A stretch of DNA of 64,000 nucleotides from Arcobacter arenosus. GTDB taxonomy: Bacteria; Campylobacterota; Campylobacteria; Campylobacterales; Arcobacteraceae. The notes beneath the pieces are model-generated. The model was given only the letters and a program-made list of their open reading frames with translations. It had not been told where the DNA came from and did no database searches. This document shows, one piece after another, positions 53,699 through 63,130 of this stretch. Where the stretch lies: assembly GCF_005771535.1 (NCBI RefSeq), contig NZ_VANU01000006.1:62001-126000 (forward strand), in the 5' to 3' direction. Made by a program: the position numbers and the translations under genes. Positions within the stretch are counted from its first letter, which is position 1, and each line of letters opens with the position of its first letter.

Positions 53699-54739
53699 TT
53701 AAATTATTAACATTCCGTCACCATATGAATAAAATCTATATTTTTCTCTTATGGCTTCTTCATAAACTTCAAGGGTTTTCTCTAAGCCTATAAATGAGGC
53801 AATTAACATAATTAAAGTTGATTTTGGTAAATGAAAATTTGTAAGTAAATGGTCAACTTTAATGGGTTTATTTGATGGATTTAAAAATAAATCACACTCC
53901 CCTTGAATTTTATTTGTTCTAGCATAATATTCAACAGTTCTCGTAACTGTTGTTCCTACTGCTAAAGTTTTTTTTGCTTCATCTAAAGCTTTTTTTGCTT
54001 CAATTCCTATCTCAAAATATTCACTATGCATTGGATGAGATAGAATATCTTCTGCATCAACAGGTTTAAATGTACCAGCTCCAACATGTAAAGTTAAATA
54101 GTTAACTAGATACTTATTATTGATTTTTTCTAACAACTCTTGGGTAAAGTGTAAAGAGGCAGTTGGAGCTGCAACTGCACCATAATTTTTAGCAAACAAT
54201 GTTTGATAATCTTGGTTATCTTCCTCTTCATCTTCCCTATTCATATAAGGGGGAAGTGGTAAGTGCCCAATCTCATTTAAAATCTCTACTAAAGAAAGAA
54301 AGTCTAATTTTTTTTCATTTTGAAAAAAGTTTACAACTCTACTACCATCATCATTTATTTCTAAAACTTCAGCACATAGATTTTTATCAAAGAAAAGTTT
54401 ATTCCCAACTTTTACCTTCCCTCTAATCATCACTAGGTATCTATCCATAAACAAAGGTTTATTAAATAGTAGTTCAATCTTCCCACCAGACTCTTTTGAG
54501 CCATAAATCCTTGCTTTAATAACTTTCGTATCATTTAAAAAAATAGAAATATCTTTAGGTAAAAAATCCATAAGATTTTTAAAAGTTGTGTGTGTTATAG
54601 AATTTGTTTCTCTATTATAAACTAAAAGTCTAGCACTATCAGCAGGGTGGACAGGATGTGTGGCTATGAGCTCTTTAGGTAAAGAGTAATCATAGCTTGA
54701 AGTTTTTAATGGGTCTAAGATATTATTATTCCTCTGCAT
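53699..54739 (-). CDS. queA: tRNA preQ1(34) S-adenosylmethionine ribosyltransferase-isomerase QueA
   Basis: The 346-residue product has the QueA landmarks YDYSLPKELIATHP, HPADSARLLVYNR, LNDTKVIKARIYG, TAPTASLHFT (as AAPTASLHFTQEL), LHVGAGTFKPV and NFHLPKSTLIML. It adds the ribosyl part of SAM to preQ1 in the tRNA wobble position during queuosine synthesis. The start MQRNNN (54739) gives an ordinary length. A longer frame from 54793 would overlap tatC more and is unlikely. It overlaps tatC by 14 bases. Confidence 0.93.
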   Translation of the reverse strand: MQRNNNILDPLKTSSYDYSLPKELIATHPVHPADSARLLVYNRETNSITHTTFKNLMDFLPKDISIFLNDTKVIKARIYGSKESGGKIELLFNKPLFMDRYLVMIRGKVKVGNKLFFDKNLCAEVLEINDDGSRVVNFFQNEKKLDFLSLVEILNEIGHLPLPPYMNREDEEEDNQDYQTLFAKNYGAVAAPTASLHFTQELLEKINNKYLVNYLTLHVGAGTFKPVDAEDILSHPMHSEYFEIGIEAKKALDEAKKTLAVGTTVTRTVEYYARTNKIQGECDLFLNPSNKPIKVDHLLTNFHLPKSTLIMLIASFIGLEKTLEVYEEAIREKYRFYSYGDGMLII

Positions 54740-55460
54740 CTTCATCATCTTTAACTGCTGGGTTGAAAACTTTAGCAATATAAATAGATACAATATATAG
54801 GAAGATTAATGGTCCTGCCATTAAAAATTGAGTTAATACATCAGGTGGTGTTAATAAAGATGCAACGATAAATATAATAACAACTGCATATTTAAAATAG
54901 TCTTTTAACATTTGGTCATCAACTAAACCTATTTTTGCTAAAAAGAAAGTGATAACAGGTAACTCAAAGGCTACACCAAAACCAAATAAAAGTTTTGTAA
55001 AAAATCCAACATATTTACCAATACTTGGTAATACTGTAACTACAGCAGAACCAAAGTTAATTAAAAATTCAAAACCAAATGGTACAACAATATAATATGC
55101 AAAAGAAGCTCCAATTAAGAACATTAATGTTGCAAAGAAAACAAATGGAAATACCAACTTTTTCTCATGGTCATATAATCCTGGAGCTAAAAATAACCAC
55201 ATTTGCCAAAAAATTACTGGTAATGAAAGAATAAATCCAGAGAAAAAAGCAACTTTTAAAGCTGTAAAGAAAGTCTCTTGAATCTCAACTGCAATCATTT
55301 GCGTATTTGCTGGAAGAGCAGCTTCTACTGGAACCATCATCCATTCTAAAATAGGTTCATAAAAGAAAAAACATGCAAAAAATGCAATTATTAAACAAAT
55401 TGCAGAATTTATTAGTCTTTTTCTAAGGTCTGCTATATGGGGTTTTAAATCTTCTAACAT
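54726..55460 (-). CDS. tatC: Sec-independent protein translocase TatC
   Basis: The 244-residue product has six transmembrane helices and TatC motifs: MLEDLKPHIADLRKRLINSAI at the start with the conserved cytosolic Glu and Arg, LPVIFWQMWLFLAPGLYDHEKK, and FGVAFELPVITFFLAKIGLV. It recognises twin-arginine signal peptides of folded proteins. It shares its first base with the tatB stop and overlaps queA. The C-terminal tail is acidic. Confidence 0.96.
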   Translation of the reverse strand: MLEDLKPHIADLRKRLINSAICLIIAFFACFFFYEPILEWMMVPVEAALPANTQMIAVEIQETFFTALKVAFFSGFILSLPVIFWQMWLFLAPGLYDHEKKLVFPFVFFATLMFLIGASFAYYIVVPFGFEFLINFGSAVVTVLPSIGKYVGFFTKLLFGFGVAFELPVITFFLAKIGLVDDQMLKDYFKYAVVIIFIVASLLTPPDVLTQFLMAGPLIFLYIVSIYIAKVFNPAVKDDEDAEE

Positions 55461-55960
55461 TATTTAAGTTCCTCAGTTCCATCAAAATCTTCAAATTCTA
55501 CTTTGAATTTATCACTTAAATCATCACTTGAAGCAGTCTTTTCAACTTCTTCTTTTTTCTTCTTTTTAGGCTGCTCTTTTTCTGATGATTCAGTTTTAGT
55601 TTTTGGTTCCTTTAAAGAAACTTTTTCCTCTTTTTTACCTTCCTCTTTTTTAGTAGTATTATCTTTTGAAGGCATTTTATCTTCATTTATAATTTCATTT
55701 AGTCCTAAATTAAGATTTTGTTTTACATTTAGAGTATTTTTTGCTTCTTCAATTTGTGCTTTATATTTTGCAGCTTCTTCTTTCATCTCTGCAATATTAA
55801 GTTCATTGTCTAAAGTTGATTTTGCATCATCTATACCTGATTTAAATTTTTTTAAAAATTTAGCTATATCTACCATAGCTGTTGGTAATTTCTCTGGTCC
55901 TAATGCTATAATTGCAACAACGGCAATCAAGAATATTTCCATAAAGCCCATTCCGAACAT
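55460..55960 (-). CDS. tatB: Twin-arginine translocase subunit TatB
   Basis: The 166-residue product starts MFGMGFMEIFLIAVVAIIALGPEKLP, an N-terminal membrane helix followed by the conserved GPEKLP hinge and an amphipathic helix, which mark TatA/B. The long C-terminal tail is a highly charged Lys/Glu-rich coil. ATG 55960 is chosen since GGAG lies 7 bases before it and MFGMG is the usual start; an ATG four codons earlier overlaps that ribosome site. It is next to tatC. Confidence 0.9.
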   Translation of the reverse strand: MFGMGFMEIFLIAVVAIIALGPEKLPTAMVDIAKFLKKFKSGIDDAKSTLDNELNIAEMKEEAAKYKAQIEEAKNTLNVKQNLNLGLNEIINEDKMPSKDNTTKKEEGKKEEKVSLKEPKTKTESSEKEQPKKKKKEEVEKTASSDDLSDKFKVEFEDFDGTEELK

Positions 55961-56071
55961 ATACTTCTCCATTCAATTAATAAGGCATGATTTTACCAAA
56001 ACTTTGTTAAAAGATGATTGAGATTTTAACCTATAAAGCAATTAATTAAAATTATCAAAAAATTTTAAGTT

Positions 56072-58327
56072 TTATTTAACCAATTTCAGTTTAATTATAA
56101 ATTCAACACCTTTTTTTGTATTCTTTGCAGAAATTTTACCTTTTAGGTGTTTTTCTATAATATCTTTACAAATATAAAGTCCTAGTCCAGTTCCTTGGTA
56201 TTGATGTTTTGTTGTAAAATATGGATCAAATATTTTAGATATAATATCTTCTTTAATCCCACCAGCATAATCTTCAATTACAATATAAGCAAAATCATCT
56301 TTTTTAAAACTTTTTATATTAATTATTTTATTTGTAGTTATTTTATTGATTAAGTAAGCATCTTTACTATTTGTAATTATATTAATTAGAACTTGTGACA
56401 ATTCACCTACTACTAATTCAACATAAAGTGGTGTTCCTTCATTTAGTTGTAAGTTTATATTAATATGATTATTTTTTAGTGCAGCATCTAGTATTTTTAA
56501 AACTTCTAAAATTCTATCTTGTACTTTTACTTTTGTTAATGTTCTATCCTCTTTTATAAAATTACTAAATTGATTTATAGTATCTGATAAATAAACAACT
56601 GTATTTAAAACAGTTTGCAAATTTTTTACTGAATTTTCTTTTTCTATTTTATCAAGTTCAAAATCAAGTTTTAATCCTGAAGTAACAGTAGAAATCAAAC
56701 TTAGAGGTTGTCTCCATTGATGGGCAATATTTCCTATCATCTCTCCCATTTGTACGAATTTACTTTGCTCTAAAATTAGTTTTTCTTTTTTTATTTTTTC
56801 TTCTTCCAAGGCTTTAATTCTTGTTAAATCAAGTAGTGTTCCAATTAATCCTGCAACTTCACCTTTTTCATCAAAAAATGCTGATTTATAAAAAATTACA
56901 TCATGTACAACTTTAGTATTTTTATTTACAACATGTGATTCATAAACTTGAGGATTCTCTTCTAATTTGAAAACTTTTAAATCCTGTTCATAATAAATAT
57001 CAGCAATATCTTTTGGTGCTACATCATAAACACTTTTATTTAAAATCTCTTTTTTAGTAAAACCTGTAAATTCACACCAAATTTTATTAACATTTATATA
57101 CTTCCCATCAATATTTTTAATAAAGAAAGGTACAGGTGATGTTTCAATTAATGCATTTAGGAAATCTTTTTGTTGAAGAAGTTCACTATTTCTTTTTTTT
57201 AGTTCTTGTGTATTTTTTTCTATTTTATGTTCTAAATTGTCATTTATTTCTTGAAGTTGATTAGTTTTCTTTTTGACTTCAAATTTTAATGCTTCTTTTT
57301 CGCTAATAATTTTATAAAATAGGTACAATAATAAACATACTATTAAGATTATTAAAATATAGATTAAATTTATTATCCAAAGATAAGATTTTATATCATC
57401 TGCTTTAGCTCTAATTGTAAGAATACCTTGAATGGTTTTATCAATTTTGTTTATTATAGGAATTGTAGTAATTGTTATATTAGCTTGTTTATCTACAATG
57501 GTTTCAACGTTTAAAGAAGAAAAATTTTCATAGGTTTTTTCACGAATAATATTTGAAGGGATAAGTTGCTCTATATCTTTTCTTGTTGCTTTTTTTAATT
57601 CATTTAGAACTTTTGTATTATGTAAATATCCTTTATGAGGTGATGGCTTATATATTTTTGATTTAGATAAAAAATCATCTGTAAAATAATCCTTTTTAAA
57701 ATAAAAATTACTTAAAACATAATATTGTTTCATTATACTAGAGGTTATCGCTGAGGCATCAAAGGTAAAGCAGATTAATCCAACATATTTTTCTTTGTTA
57801 AAAATTGGATGTAAAAATCTAAATCCACTCCCACCTTTCCCTATATTAAAACTATCAAAAGGTTTTTTTGTTTTATTTACATATGTTATATCTGTTCTTA
57901 ATTTACTTGCTTGAAAATTATATTTTTTGGGATTTTTCATTACTAGTAAAAAAGTGTTATCAGGTAAAATTATATTTATACTTGTAATATGTTTTTCTTT
58001 TAATGTTTCATATCTTTTTTGTATATTACTATATAAGTTATCTCTAATTGATTTTTGTACATTTTCTGTACTATCTTGATAGATTAATAGTTTTTCATCT
58101 AATTGATTCATTGTTATTACACCACTTAGAAAAACTTCTGACATCTCTTTATATTGGTTGTAAACAGTATTATAAATTTTTAAATATGAATCACTTTTAT
58201 TATTTAGTTTAGTTGTTGTATATTTTGTTTTTATATAATCTGTGATTAAAAAAGAGAAGATTAAAAAAATTAAAAACAAAAGTATAAATAATATTCTAAG
58301 TTTTTTTATTTTTTTTGATTGAACCAT
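56072..58327 (-). CDS. Membrane sensor histidine kinase with PAS domain
   Basis: The 751-residue product has a transmembrane helix at about 8-30, a periplasmic Cache-type sensor (about 35-310), a second helix (about 316-338), a coiled coil, and a PAS domain (about 385-505, VPFFIKNIDGKYINVNKIWCEFTG). The kinase core has the H-box GEMIGNIAHQWRQPLSLIS (His near 535) and the ATPase G2 box GTGLGLYICKDIIEKH. No response regulator gene is adjacent, so its partner is elsewhere. The ligand is unknown; Cache domains often bind small organic acids or amino acids. Confidence 0.9.
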   Translation of the reverse strand: MVQSKKIKKLRILFILLFLIFLIFSFLITDYIKTKYTTTKLNNKSDSYLKIYNTVYNQYKEMSEVFLSGVITMNQLDEKLLIYQDSTENVQKSIRDNLYSNIQKRYETLKEKHITSINIILPDNTFLLVMKNPKKYNFQASKLRTDITYVNKTKKPFDSFNIGKGGSGFRFLHPIFNKEKYVGLICFTFDASAITSSIMKQYYVLSNFYFKKDYFTDDFLSKSKIYKPSPHKGYLHNTKVLNELKKATRKDIEQLIPSNIIREKTYENFSSLNVETIVDKQANITITTIPIINKIDKTIQGILTIRAKADDIKSYLWIINLIYILIILIVCLLLYLFYKIISEKEALKFEVKKKTNQLQEINDNLEHKIEKNTQELKKRNSELLQQKDFLNALIETSPVPFFIKNIDGKYINVNKIWCEFTGFTKKEILNKSVYDVAPKDIADIYYEQDLKVFKLEENPQVYESHVVNKNTKVVHDVIFYKSAFFDEKGEVAGLIGTLLDLTRIKALEEEKIKKEKLILEQSKFVQMGEMIGNIAHQWRQPLSLISTVTSGLKLDFELDKIEKENSVKNLQTVLNTVVYLSDTINQFSNFIKEDRTLTKVKVQDRILEVLKILDAALKNNHININLQLNEGTPLYVELVVGELSQVLINIITNSKDAYLINKITTNKIINIKSFKKDDFAYIVIEDYAGGIKEDIISKIFDPYFTTKHQYQGTGLGLYICKDIIEKHLKGKISAKNTKKGVEFIIKLKLVK

Positions 58328-58484
58328 TTATGAAACCTATTTAAAATATATTGTATTATATTATTTTTGATTATATTTTAGGCAAAATAGACTTAAATAA
58401 CAGAAAAGATAATCCAATCCAAAATTTAATTGTTTTTTGTTAAAATTTGCCAAATTTTATGAGTATTATAAATAAAGGATAAAA

Positions 58485-59240
58485 ATGAAAATTATAGTTT
58501 TACTTGTTATTGGAATTATTTTGTATTTTATTGCTAGGGGCTATAAAACTGAAAAATTCGAAAATATTAAACTTGATATAAAAGAGAGATTTGATGGAGA
58601 TTTATTAAATCATGAAGCAGGACTTCTTGTTGCTTTAATGGCAAAGGTTGCAAAAGCTGATGGACAAGTTTGTGAGTTAGAAGCTGAGATGTTAAAACAC
58701 ACTTTTTCTGATATCTCAAGACATTTTGAAAATCAAAATGAAATCAGGGAAAAACTAAAAGATATTTATAAAAAAGAGAAAGAAAGTTTTGAAAATACAA
58801 TAGAAATTACTGAAAAACTTTATAAGATAACAAAAAATCACTACGAAAAAAGAGTGGGAATTATAGAATATCTTCTAAATATTGCTTTTATTGATAAAGA
58901 GTTTTCTGAAACGGAATTGATGATTTGTGAAGATATTTCAAATGCTTTAAAAATCAAAAAAGAGGATTTTGAAAACCTTGTTAACAAATTTAAAACTTTT
59001 TATGCAAACCAAAAGGCAAATCAAGCTTTATCTTTAGAAAAAGCATATGAAGTTTTAGAATCAAATGTTAATGATGATAATGCAACACTTAAGAAAAATT
59101 ATAGAACTCTTGTAAAAAAACATCATCCAGATATTGTTTCAGGAAGTGGTGCAGGGCAAGATATTATTGACCAAGCCACAAAAAAACTTCAAGAGATTAA
59201 CGAAGCTTACGAATTAATAAAGAAAGAGAGAAAAATATAA
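58485..59240 (+). CDS. DjlA-like co-chaperone (TerB-like plus J domain)
   Basis: The 251-residue product has an N-terminal membrane helix (about 3-18), a TerB-like helical domain (LLVALMAKVAKADGQVCELEAEML then NIAFIDKEFSETEL, about 45-160) and a C-terminal J domain with the HPD motif in VKKHHPDIVSG (near 208). J domains stimulate DnaK ATPase. This order matches DjlA. AAAGGATA precedes the ATG. Two small [2Fe-2S] proteins follow directly. Confidence 0.87.
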   Translation: MKIIVLLVIGIILYFIARGYKTEKFENIKLDIKERFDGDLLNHEAGLLVALMAKVAKADGQVCELEAEMLKHTFSDISRHFENQNEIREKLKDIYKKEKESFENTIEITEKLYKITKNHYEKRVGIIEYLLNIAFIDKEFSETELMICEDISNALKIKKEDFENLVNKFKTFYANQKANQALSLEKAYEVLESNVNDDNATLKKNYRTLVKKHHPDIVSGSGAGQDIIDQATKKLQEINEAYELIKKERKI

Positions 59241-59471
59241 TTGCTTGAAAAGTTTGATGAAAAGTATGAAGTTTGTAATTGCAGAAAGGTTTCTTTAGAA
59301 ACAATAAAAAATGCAATATTAAAAAAAGATGCAAAAACTTTAGGTGACATTCAAGATATAACAACGGCTGGTACTGATTGTAGACATTGTATTTTCCCTG
59401 AAGGTGATTTTGGAAAAATAAAGAAGAAAATATATTGTAAGGATATTTTGAAAGAGGTTTTACATGGCTAG
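59241..59471 (+). CDS. BFD-like [2Fe-2S] protein, first of a pair
   Basis: The 76-residue product has CNC near residue 12 and CRHC near 47, matching the CxC...CxxC pattern of bacterioferritin-associated ferredoxin and the NifU central domain. It should bind a [2Fe-2S] cluster. The start is a TTG directly after the djlA-like stop, and the gene overlaps its paralogue by 8 bases. BFD proteins release iron from bacterioferritin; no bacterioferritin gene is in the window, so the partner is unknown. Confidence 0.75.
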   Translation: MLEKFDEKYEVCNCRKVSLETIKNAILKKDAKTLGDIQDITTAGTDCRHCIFPEGDFGKIKKKIYCKDILKEVLHG

Positions 59472-59691
59472 AAAATTTCATCATTCATATGAAGTATGTA
59501 AATGCAAACATGTTACTTTGGGTGAAATTATTTATGCAATAAAAGAAAGAGACGCTTTAACAATAGAAAAAATTGGTGAACTTACTGATGCTGGTACTTG
59601 TTGTAAATGTTGTCAAAGTGAAGAAAAAGATATAGGTTCTGAAAAAATGGAACTGTATTTAACTCAAATACTAAACAAATTTGTAGGTTAA
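59464..59691 (+). CDS. BFD-like [2Fe-2S] protein, second of a pair
   Basis: The 75-residue product has CKC near residue 13 and CKCC near 48, the same CxC...CxxC layout as the gene before it, with the fold motif VTLGEIIYAIKERDALTIEKIGELT. GAGG lies about 7 bases before the ATG. The two copies share spacing but differ at most other positions, so the duplication is old. The pair may serve different electron partners. Confidence 0.75.
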   Translation: MARKFHHSYEVCKCKHVTLGEIIYAIKERDALTIEKIGELTDAGTCCKCCQSEEKDIGSEKMELYLTQILNKFVG

Positions 59692-59692
59692 A

Positions 59693-59902
59693 ATGGAAAA
59701 ACAAAAACTAATAGAAGAGATAAAAAAGTTAATTGGAACTGATGAAAATGATATAATTGATATTAATCCAAATTTTTTAGAGTATTTTCAAGAATATGAA
59801 TTAGAAGCGATAAAAGATGACTTAATTTTAAAAAAAAGCCAAATAAGAGAAAGTACTTTTGATTTTTTAGATGAGATTTATGAAAAAACAAAGGAAAATT
59901 AA
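59693..59902 (+). CDS. Small acidic protein, unknown
   Basis: The 69-residue product is charged and almost entirely helical (KLIEEIKKLIG, LEYFQEYELEAIKDDLILKKSQIRE). It starts one base after the stop of the second BFD gene, with AGG upstream, so it belongs to the djlA-like/BFD operon. No family is recognised. It may be a small binding partner of the Fe-S proteins. Confidence 0.6.
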   Translation: MEKQKLIEEIKKLIGTDENDIIDINPNFLEYFQEYELEAIKDDLILKKSQIRESTFDFLDEIYEKTKEN

Positions 59903-59904
59903 TT

Positions 59905-60039
59905 TATAATAAAATTATTAGCGCGACTAGGAAGAAGAAATAAATACATTGTTAGACAACTGTGTGCTTTACAATAAATTATTTTTAAAGAAGGCGAAGA
60001 AAAATATTTAAGCCTAGCAAAAACTAAATGGAGCAAAGA
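59905..60039 (+). promoter_or_regulatory. Promoter and long leader of the DegT-lpxK operon
   Basis: A perfect -10 (TATAAT, 59905-59910) lies about 130 bases before the aminotransferase start. The leader contains TTGT-TAG-ACAA and a possible long-range pairing of CTAGG (59926) with CCTAG (60013). Regulation by RNA structure is possible, but no known riboswitch class is recognised. Confidence 0.4.
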
Positions 60040-61176
60040 ATGAAAGAAATACCTTTTTATCAAACATCATTGGGGGATGAAGAATTAGGACAACTAAAAG
60101 ATGTTCTTGAAATGAATAGAGATGAAAACAAAGTTATAGAATTTGAAGAAAATATAGCAAACTTTGTTGGAGCAAAACATGCAATTGCAACTTGTAATGC
60201 AACGGGAGCAATCCATCTTGCATTAAGTGCAATAAAATTAAAAAGGGGTGACAAAATTTTAATGTCAGTTAACTCTTTTGTTAATGTTCCTGAGGTTGTA
60301 AGACACTTTGATGCAGAACCAATTTTTATTGATATAAATCCAGAGGATATGAATATTGATTTAAATAAATTTGAAAAAGCATTAGAAGAGAATAAATCAA
60401 AAAAATTAAGGGGAGCAATTATCACTTTTGTTGCTGGACAAACTCCTGATTTAGATAGACTTTATGATATTGCTGAAAAATATGGGATTATTTTAATTGA
60501 AGATGCTACATCAGCTTTAGGTGTAACTTATAATGATGAAACTGTTGGAAGTTTAAGAGCAGATATGACAATCTTCTCAACAAACCCATCTAATGGTAAA
60601 TATTCAGTGAGTAGAGCAGGGGTTATTGTTACAAATAACGAAGAGATTGCTGAAAGAGCAAAACTATTAAGAACTCACGCAATTACAACTACATATGATG
60701 ATTTTGGAAACTTAGATTATATTTATGATGTTGTTGATATTGGACACAAATATGATATGTCTGAGTTAGATGCTGCATTTTCTTTAGCTCAATTGAAAAA
60801 AACTAATAAATTTATTAAAAGAAGAAAAGAGATTGCAAAAATCTATAAAGAGAGATTAAGTGGTATTAGACACGTTACAATTCCACCTCATAAAGATGAG
60901 CATATCTTCACTCAATTTATCATTAAAATTTCAAGAAATAGAGATGCCTTTGCAAGAGCGTTAAAAGAAAGAGGTGTATCAACAGGACTTAACTATATTC
61001 CATTACACCTATTGACATATTATAAAAACAAATATTCTATTAAAATTACAACATTTAGTTCAGCTTTAACATCATATCAACAAATTTTGTCGATTCCAAT
61101 GTATCCTGGTATGACAGATGAAGATGTAAATTATATTTGTGACCAAATTATAGAAATAGCTTCTGAATGGGTATAA
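60040..61176 (+). CDS. DegT/DnrJ/EryC1-family aminotransferase
   Basis: The 378-residue product is a PLP-dependent sugar aminotransferase. It has SLGDEELGQLKDVLE, EFEENIANFVGAKHAIATCNATGAIHLAL, an EDATSALGV strand with Asp, and the Schiff-base Lys in STNPSNGKYSVSRAGVIVT (near 186). It would aminate a keto sugar nucleotide for surface polysaccharide or lipid A. ATG 60040 is preferred as GGAG lies 6 bases before it, though ATG 60028 is in frame. The K context (NGKYS) is less usual than the common GKxL/ GEGG forms. It is directly upstream of lpxK. Confidence 0.87.
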   Translation: MKEIPFYQTSLGDEELGQLKDVLEMNRDENKVIEFEENIANFVGAKHAIATCNATGAIHLALSAIKLKRGDKILMSVNSFVNVPEVVRHFDAEPIFIDINPEDMNIDLNKFEKALEENKSKKLRGAIITFVAGQTPDLDRLYDIAEKYGIILIEDATSALGVTYNDETVGSLRADMTIFSTNPSNGKYSVSRAGVIVTNNEEIAERAKLLRTHAITTTYDDFGNLDYIYDVVDIGHKYDMSELDAAFSLAQLKKTNKFIKRRKEIAKIYKERLSGIRHVTIPPHKDEHIFTQFIIKISRNRDAFARALKERGVSTGLNYIPLHLLTYYKNKYSIKITTFSSALTSYQQILSIPMYPGMTDEDVNYICDQIIEIASEWV

Positions 61177-61180
61177 ATAT

Positions 61181-62131
61181 TTGAAGCAAAAGCTTTTTTT
61201 ATGGGTAGAAGAGTATCTCTTCTTCCCAAACCTTTTTCAAAGACTTATATCAATACTTTTAGTCCCCTTTACTTTAGTTTATATGTTAATTATTGCTTTT
61301 AAGAGAGCAAAGTCAACCCCCATTGATTTTAAAATACCAATTATTTCTATTGGAAATATTATTGTTGGTGGAAGTGGAAAAACTCCATTAACAATAAAGC
61401 TTACTAAAAATTATGAAGATGTAGCAGTTATTTTAAGAGGATATGGAAGAAAATCAAGGGGCTTATTTGTAGTTTCAAAAAATGGAAAAATATTAACTGA
61501 TATTAATACAAGTGGAGATGAAGCAATGCTTTTAGCAAAGTCATTGCCAAAGGCTACAATAATTGTTAGTGAAGATAGAAAAAAAGCTATTTTAAAGGCA
61601 AAAGAATTAAATTGTAAGTTGATATTTTTAGATGATGGTTTTTCAAAATATGATATTAAAAAGTTTGATATTTTAATAAGACCAAATATTGAACCAACAA
61701 ATCTTTTATGTCTTCCAAGTGGTGGTTATAGAGAACCTAAAATGGCTTACTCATTAGCTAATCTTGAACTTCAAGAGGATGTTGATTTTAAAAGAATTGT
61801 TACTATTTATAAAGATGAAACTAAAGTAGATATATTACCCCAAAAGCTTATTTTACTTACTGCAATTTCTAAACCAAAAAGAGTTTTAGAGTTTCTACCT
61901 AAAAACACAAAAATGGTTGCTTTTGAAGATCATCATAACTTTACAGAAAATGAAATTAATGATATAAAATTAAAGTACAAAGATTATAGCTTTATTACAA
62001 CTGAAAAAGATTATGTAAAGCTACAAAACTTTGTTTTTGATAATATCTACCTTGCAAAACTTGATTTAGAGATTATTTCTAAAGATAAACTTTCTTTAAT
62101 AAACAAGTATATAAAAATAAATAAAATTTAA
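61181..62131 (+). CDS. lpxK: Tetraacyldisaccharide 4'-kinase LpxK
   Basis: The 316-residue product has an N-terminal membrane helix and the LpxK P-loop IIVGGSGKTPLTIKL (near 60-72), ILRGYGRKSRG, NTSGDEAMLLAKSLP, IFLDDGFSKYDIKK and the C-terminal FEDHHNFTENE and FITTEKDYVKL motifs. It adds the 4'-phosphate to the lipid A disaccharide. The start is TTG, 5 bases after the aminotransferase stop. Confidence 0.95.
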   Translation: MKQKLFLWVEEYLFFPNLFQRLISILLVPFTLVYMLIIAFKRAKSTPIDFKIPIISIGNIIVGGSGKTPLTIKLTKNYEDVAVILRGYGRKSRGLFVVSKNGKILTDINTSGDEAMLLAKSLPKATIIVSEDRKKAILKAKELNCKLIFLDDGFSKYDIKKFDILIRPNIEPTNLLCLPSGGYREPKMAYSLANLELQEDVDFKRIVTIYKDETKVDILPQKLILLTAISKPKRVLEFLPKNTKMVAFEDHHNFTENEINDIKLKYKDYSFITTEKDYVKLQNFVFDNIYLAKLDLEIISKDKLSLINKYIKINKI

Positions 62132-62195
62132 TATATTAATTATTATATGTTATAATTTTATATAAGTACTAGTTTTAGTACAGAAGGAAATTACT

Positions 62196-63110
62196 ATGAA
62201 GTTTTTTGATGATCAATCCTTTAATAACATAGAAAAATTAAAAGAAATAGAGTCTCTATTTTTTTATTTACTTAAGACTACTCCCGATTATATTTTTATA
62301 AAAGATAAAGAACATAAATTTTTATATGCTAGTGATACCATTGCAAAAAATTGTGGTTTTGAAAAAGGTTCACAATTAGTAGGAAAAACTGATTTTGAAA
62401 TATTTCCAGAAGAGTTTGCAAAAATATATTATGAAGAGGAAAAGAAAGTTTTAGAAGAGGGAAAACATCTTACTGAAAGAGAAGAACCTTACTTAAAAAA
62501 TGGGAAAATAGGTTATGTAAGTACTTCAAAAAGACCAATTTTTGATAAAGATGGAAATATAATTGGTGTTTTTGCAATATGTAGGGACATAACAAAAAGA
62601 AAAAAACTAGAAGAGGGTTTACAAAGAAATGCGGATTTTGACACCTTAACAAAGCTTTATAATAGAAGAATGTTCTTTGAACAATCAAAAAAACTACTTG
62701 AATTATGTAAAAGAGAATGTAAGGAAGCAGTATTATATTTTATTGATTTGGATGATTTTAAAAATATAAATGATAATTATGGTCATGATGCAGGTGATGA
62801 AGTTTTAAAGGTTATTGCAAATAGATTAAAAGAAAACTTTAGAGCATCTGATGTAATAAGTCGATTTGGAGGAGATGAGTTTTTAATCTTTACTATCTCT
62901 CAAAATGAAGAACAAGTTCATGAGACAATAAAAAAAGAGATAAAACAATTAATTTCAAAAAGAATAGAATTTAAAAATGAGAGTTTTTTTGTAAAATGTA
63001 GTATTGGTATCTCACTTTTCCCTGAAGATGGGAAAGATATTGAAAAGTTAATATCAATAGCAGATTTAAGAATGTATGAAGAGAAAAAAATACACCATTC
63101 AATAAGATAA
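62196..63110 (+). CDS. Diguanylate cyclase with PAS domain
   Basis: The 304-residue product has an N-terminal PAS domain (about 20-135, LLKTTPDYIFIKDKEHKFLYASD, then FAICRDITKRK) and a GGDEF domain (about 140-300). The intact active site is RFGGDEF, with an inhibitory I-site RASD five residues before it. It makes cyclic di-GMP in response to an unknown signal sensed by PAS. AGAAGGAAA precedes the ATG. There is no membrane segment. Confidence 0.93.
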   Translation: MKFFDDQSFNNIEKLKEIESLFFYLLKTTPDYIFIKDKEHKFLYASDTIAKNCGFEKGSQLVGKTDFEIFPEEFAKIYYEEEKKVLEEGKHLTEREEPYLKNGKIGYVSTSKRPIFDKDGNIIGVFAICRDITKRKKLEEGLQRNADFDTLTKLYNRRMFFEQSKKLLELCKRECKEAVLYFIDLDDFKNINDNYGHDAGDEVLKVIANRLKENFRASDVISRFGGDEFLIFTISQNEEQVHETIKKEIKQLISKRIEFKNESFFVKCSIGISLFPEDGKDIEKLISIADLRMYEEKKIHHSIR

Positions 63111-63130
63111 GTTTTTAAACCTATCTTATT
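63101..63130. terminator. Hairpin between convergent genes
   Basis: AATAAGATA-A-GTTT and AAAC-C-TATCTTATT pair over 13 positions with one mismatch. The hairpin overlaps the stop codons of the GGDEF gene and of the convergent gene. Confidence 0.7.

Noticed and set aside
55503-56021. 172-codon open frame opposite tatB
   Set aside because: It mirrors the Lys/Glu-rich tail of TatB, giving a Ser/Phe-rich shadow typical of antisense frames in AT-rich coding DNA.
60060-60425. 121-codon open frame opposite the DegT aminotransferase
   Set aside because: Antisense to a clear PLP enzyme, low-complexity Ser/Phe/Asn composition, no ribosome site.
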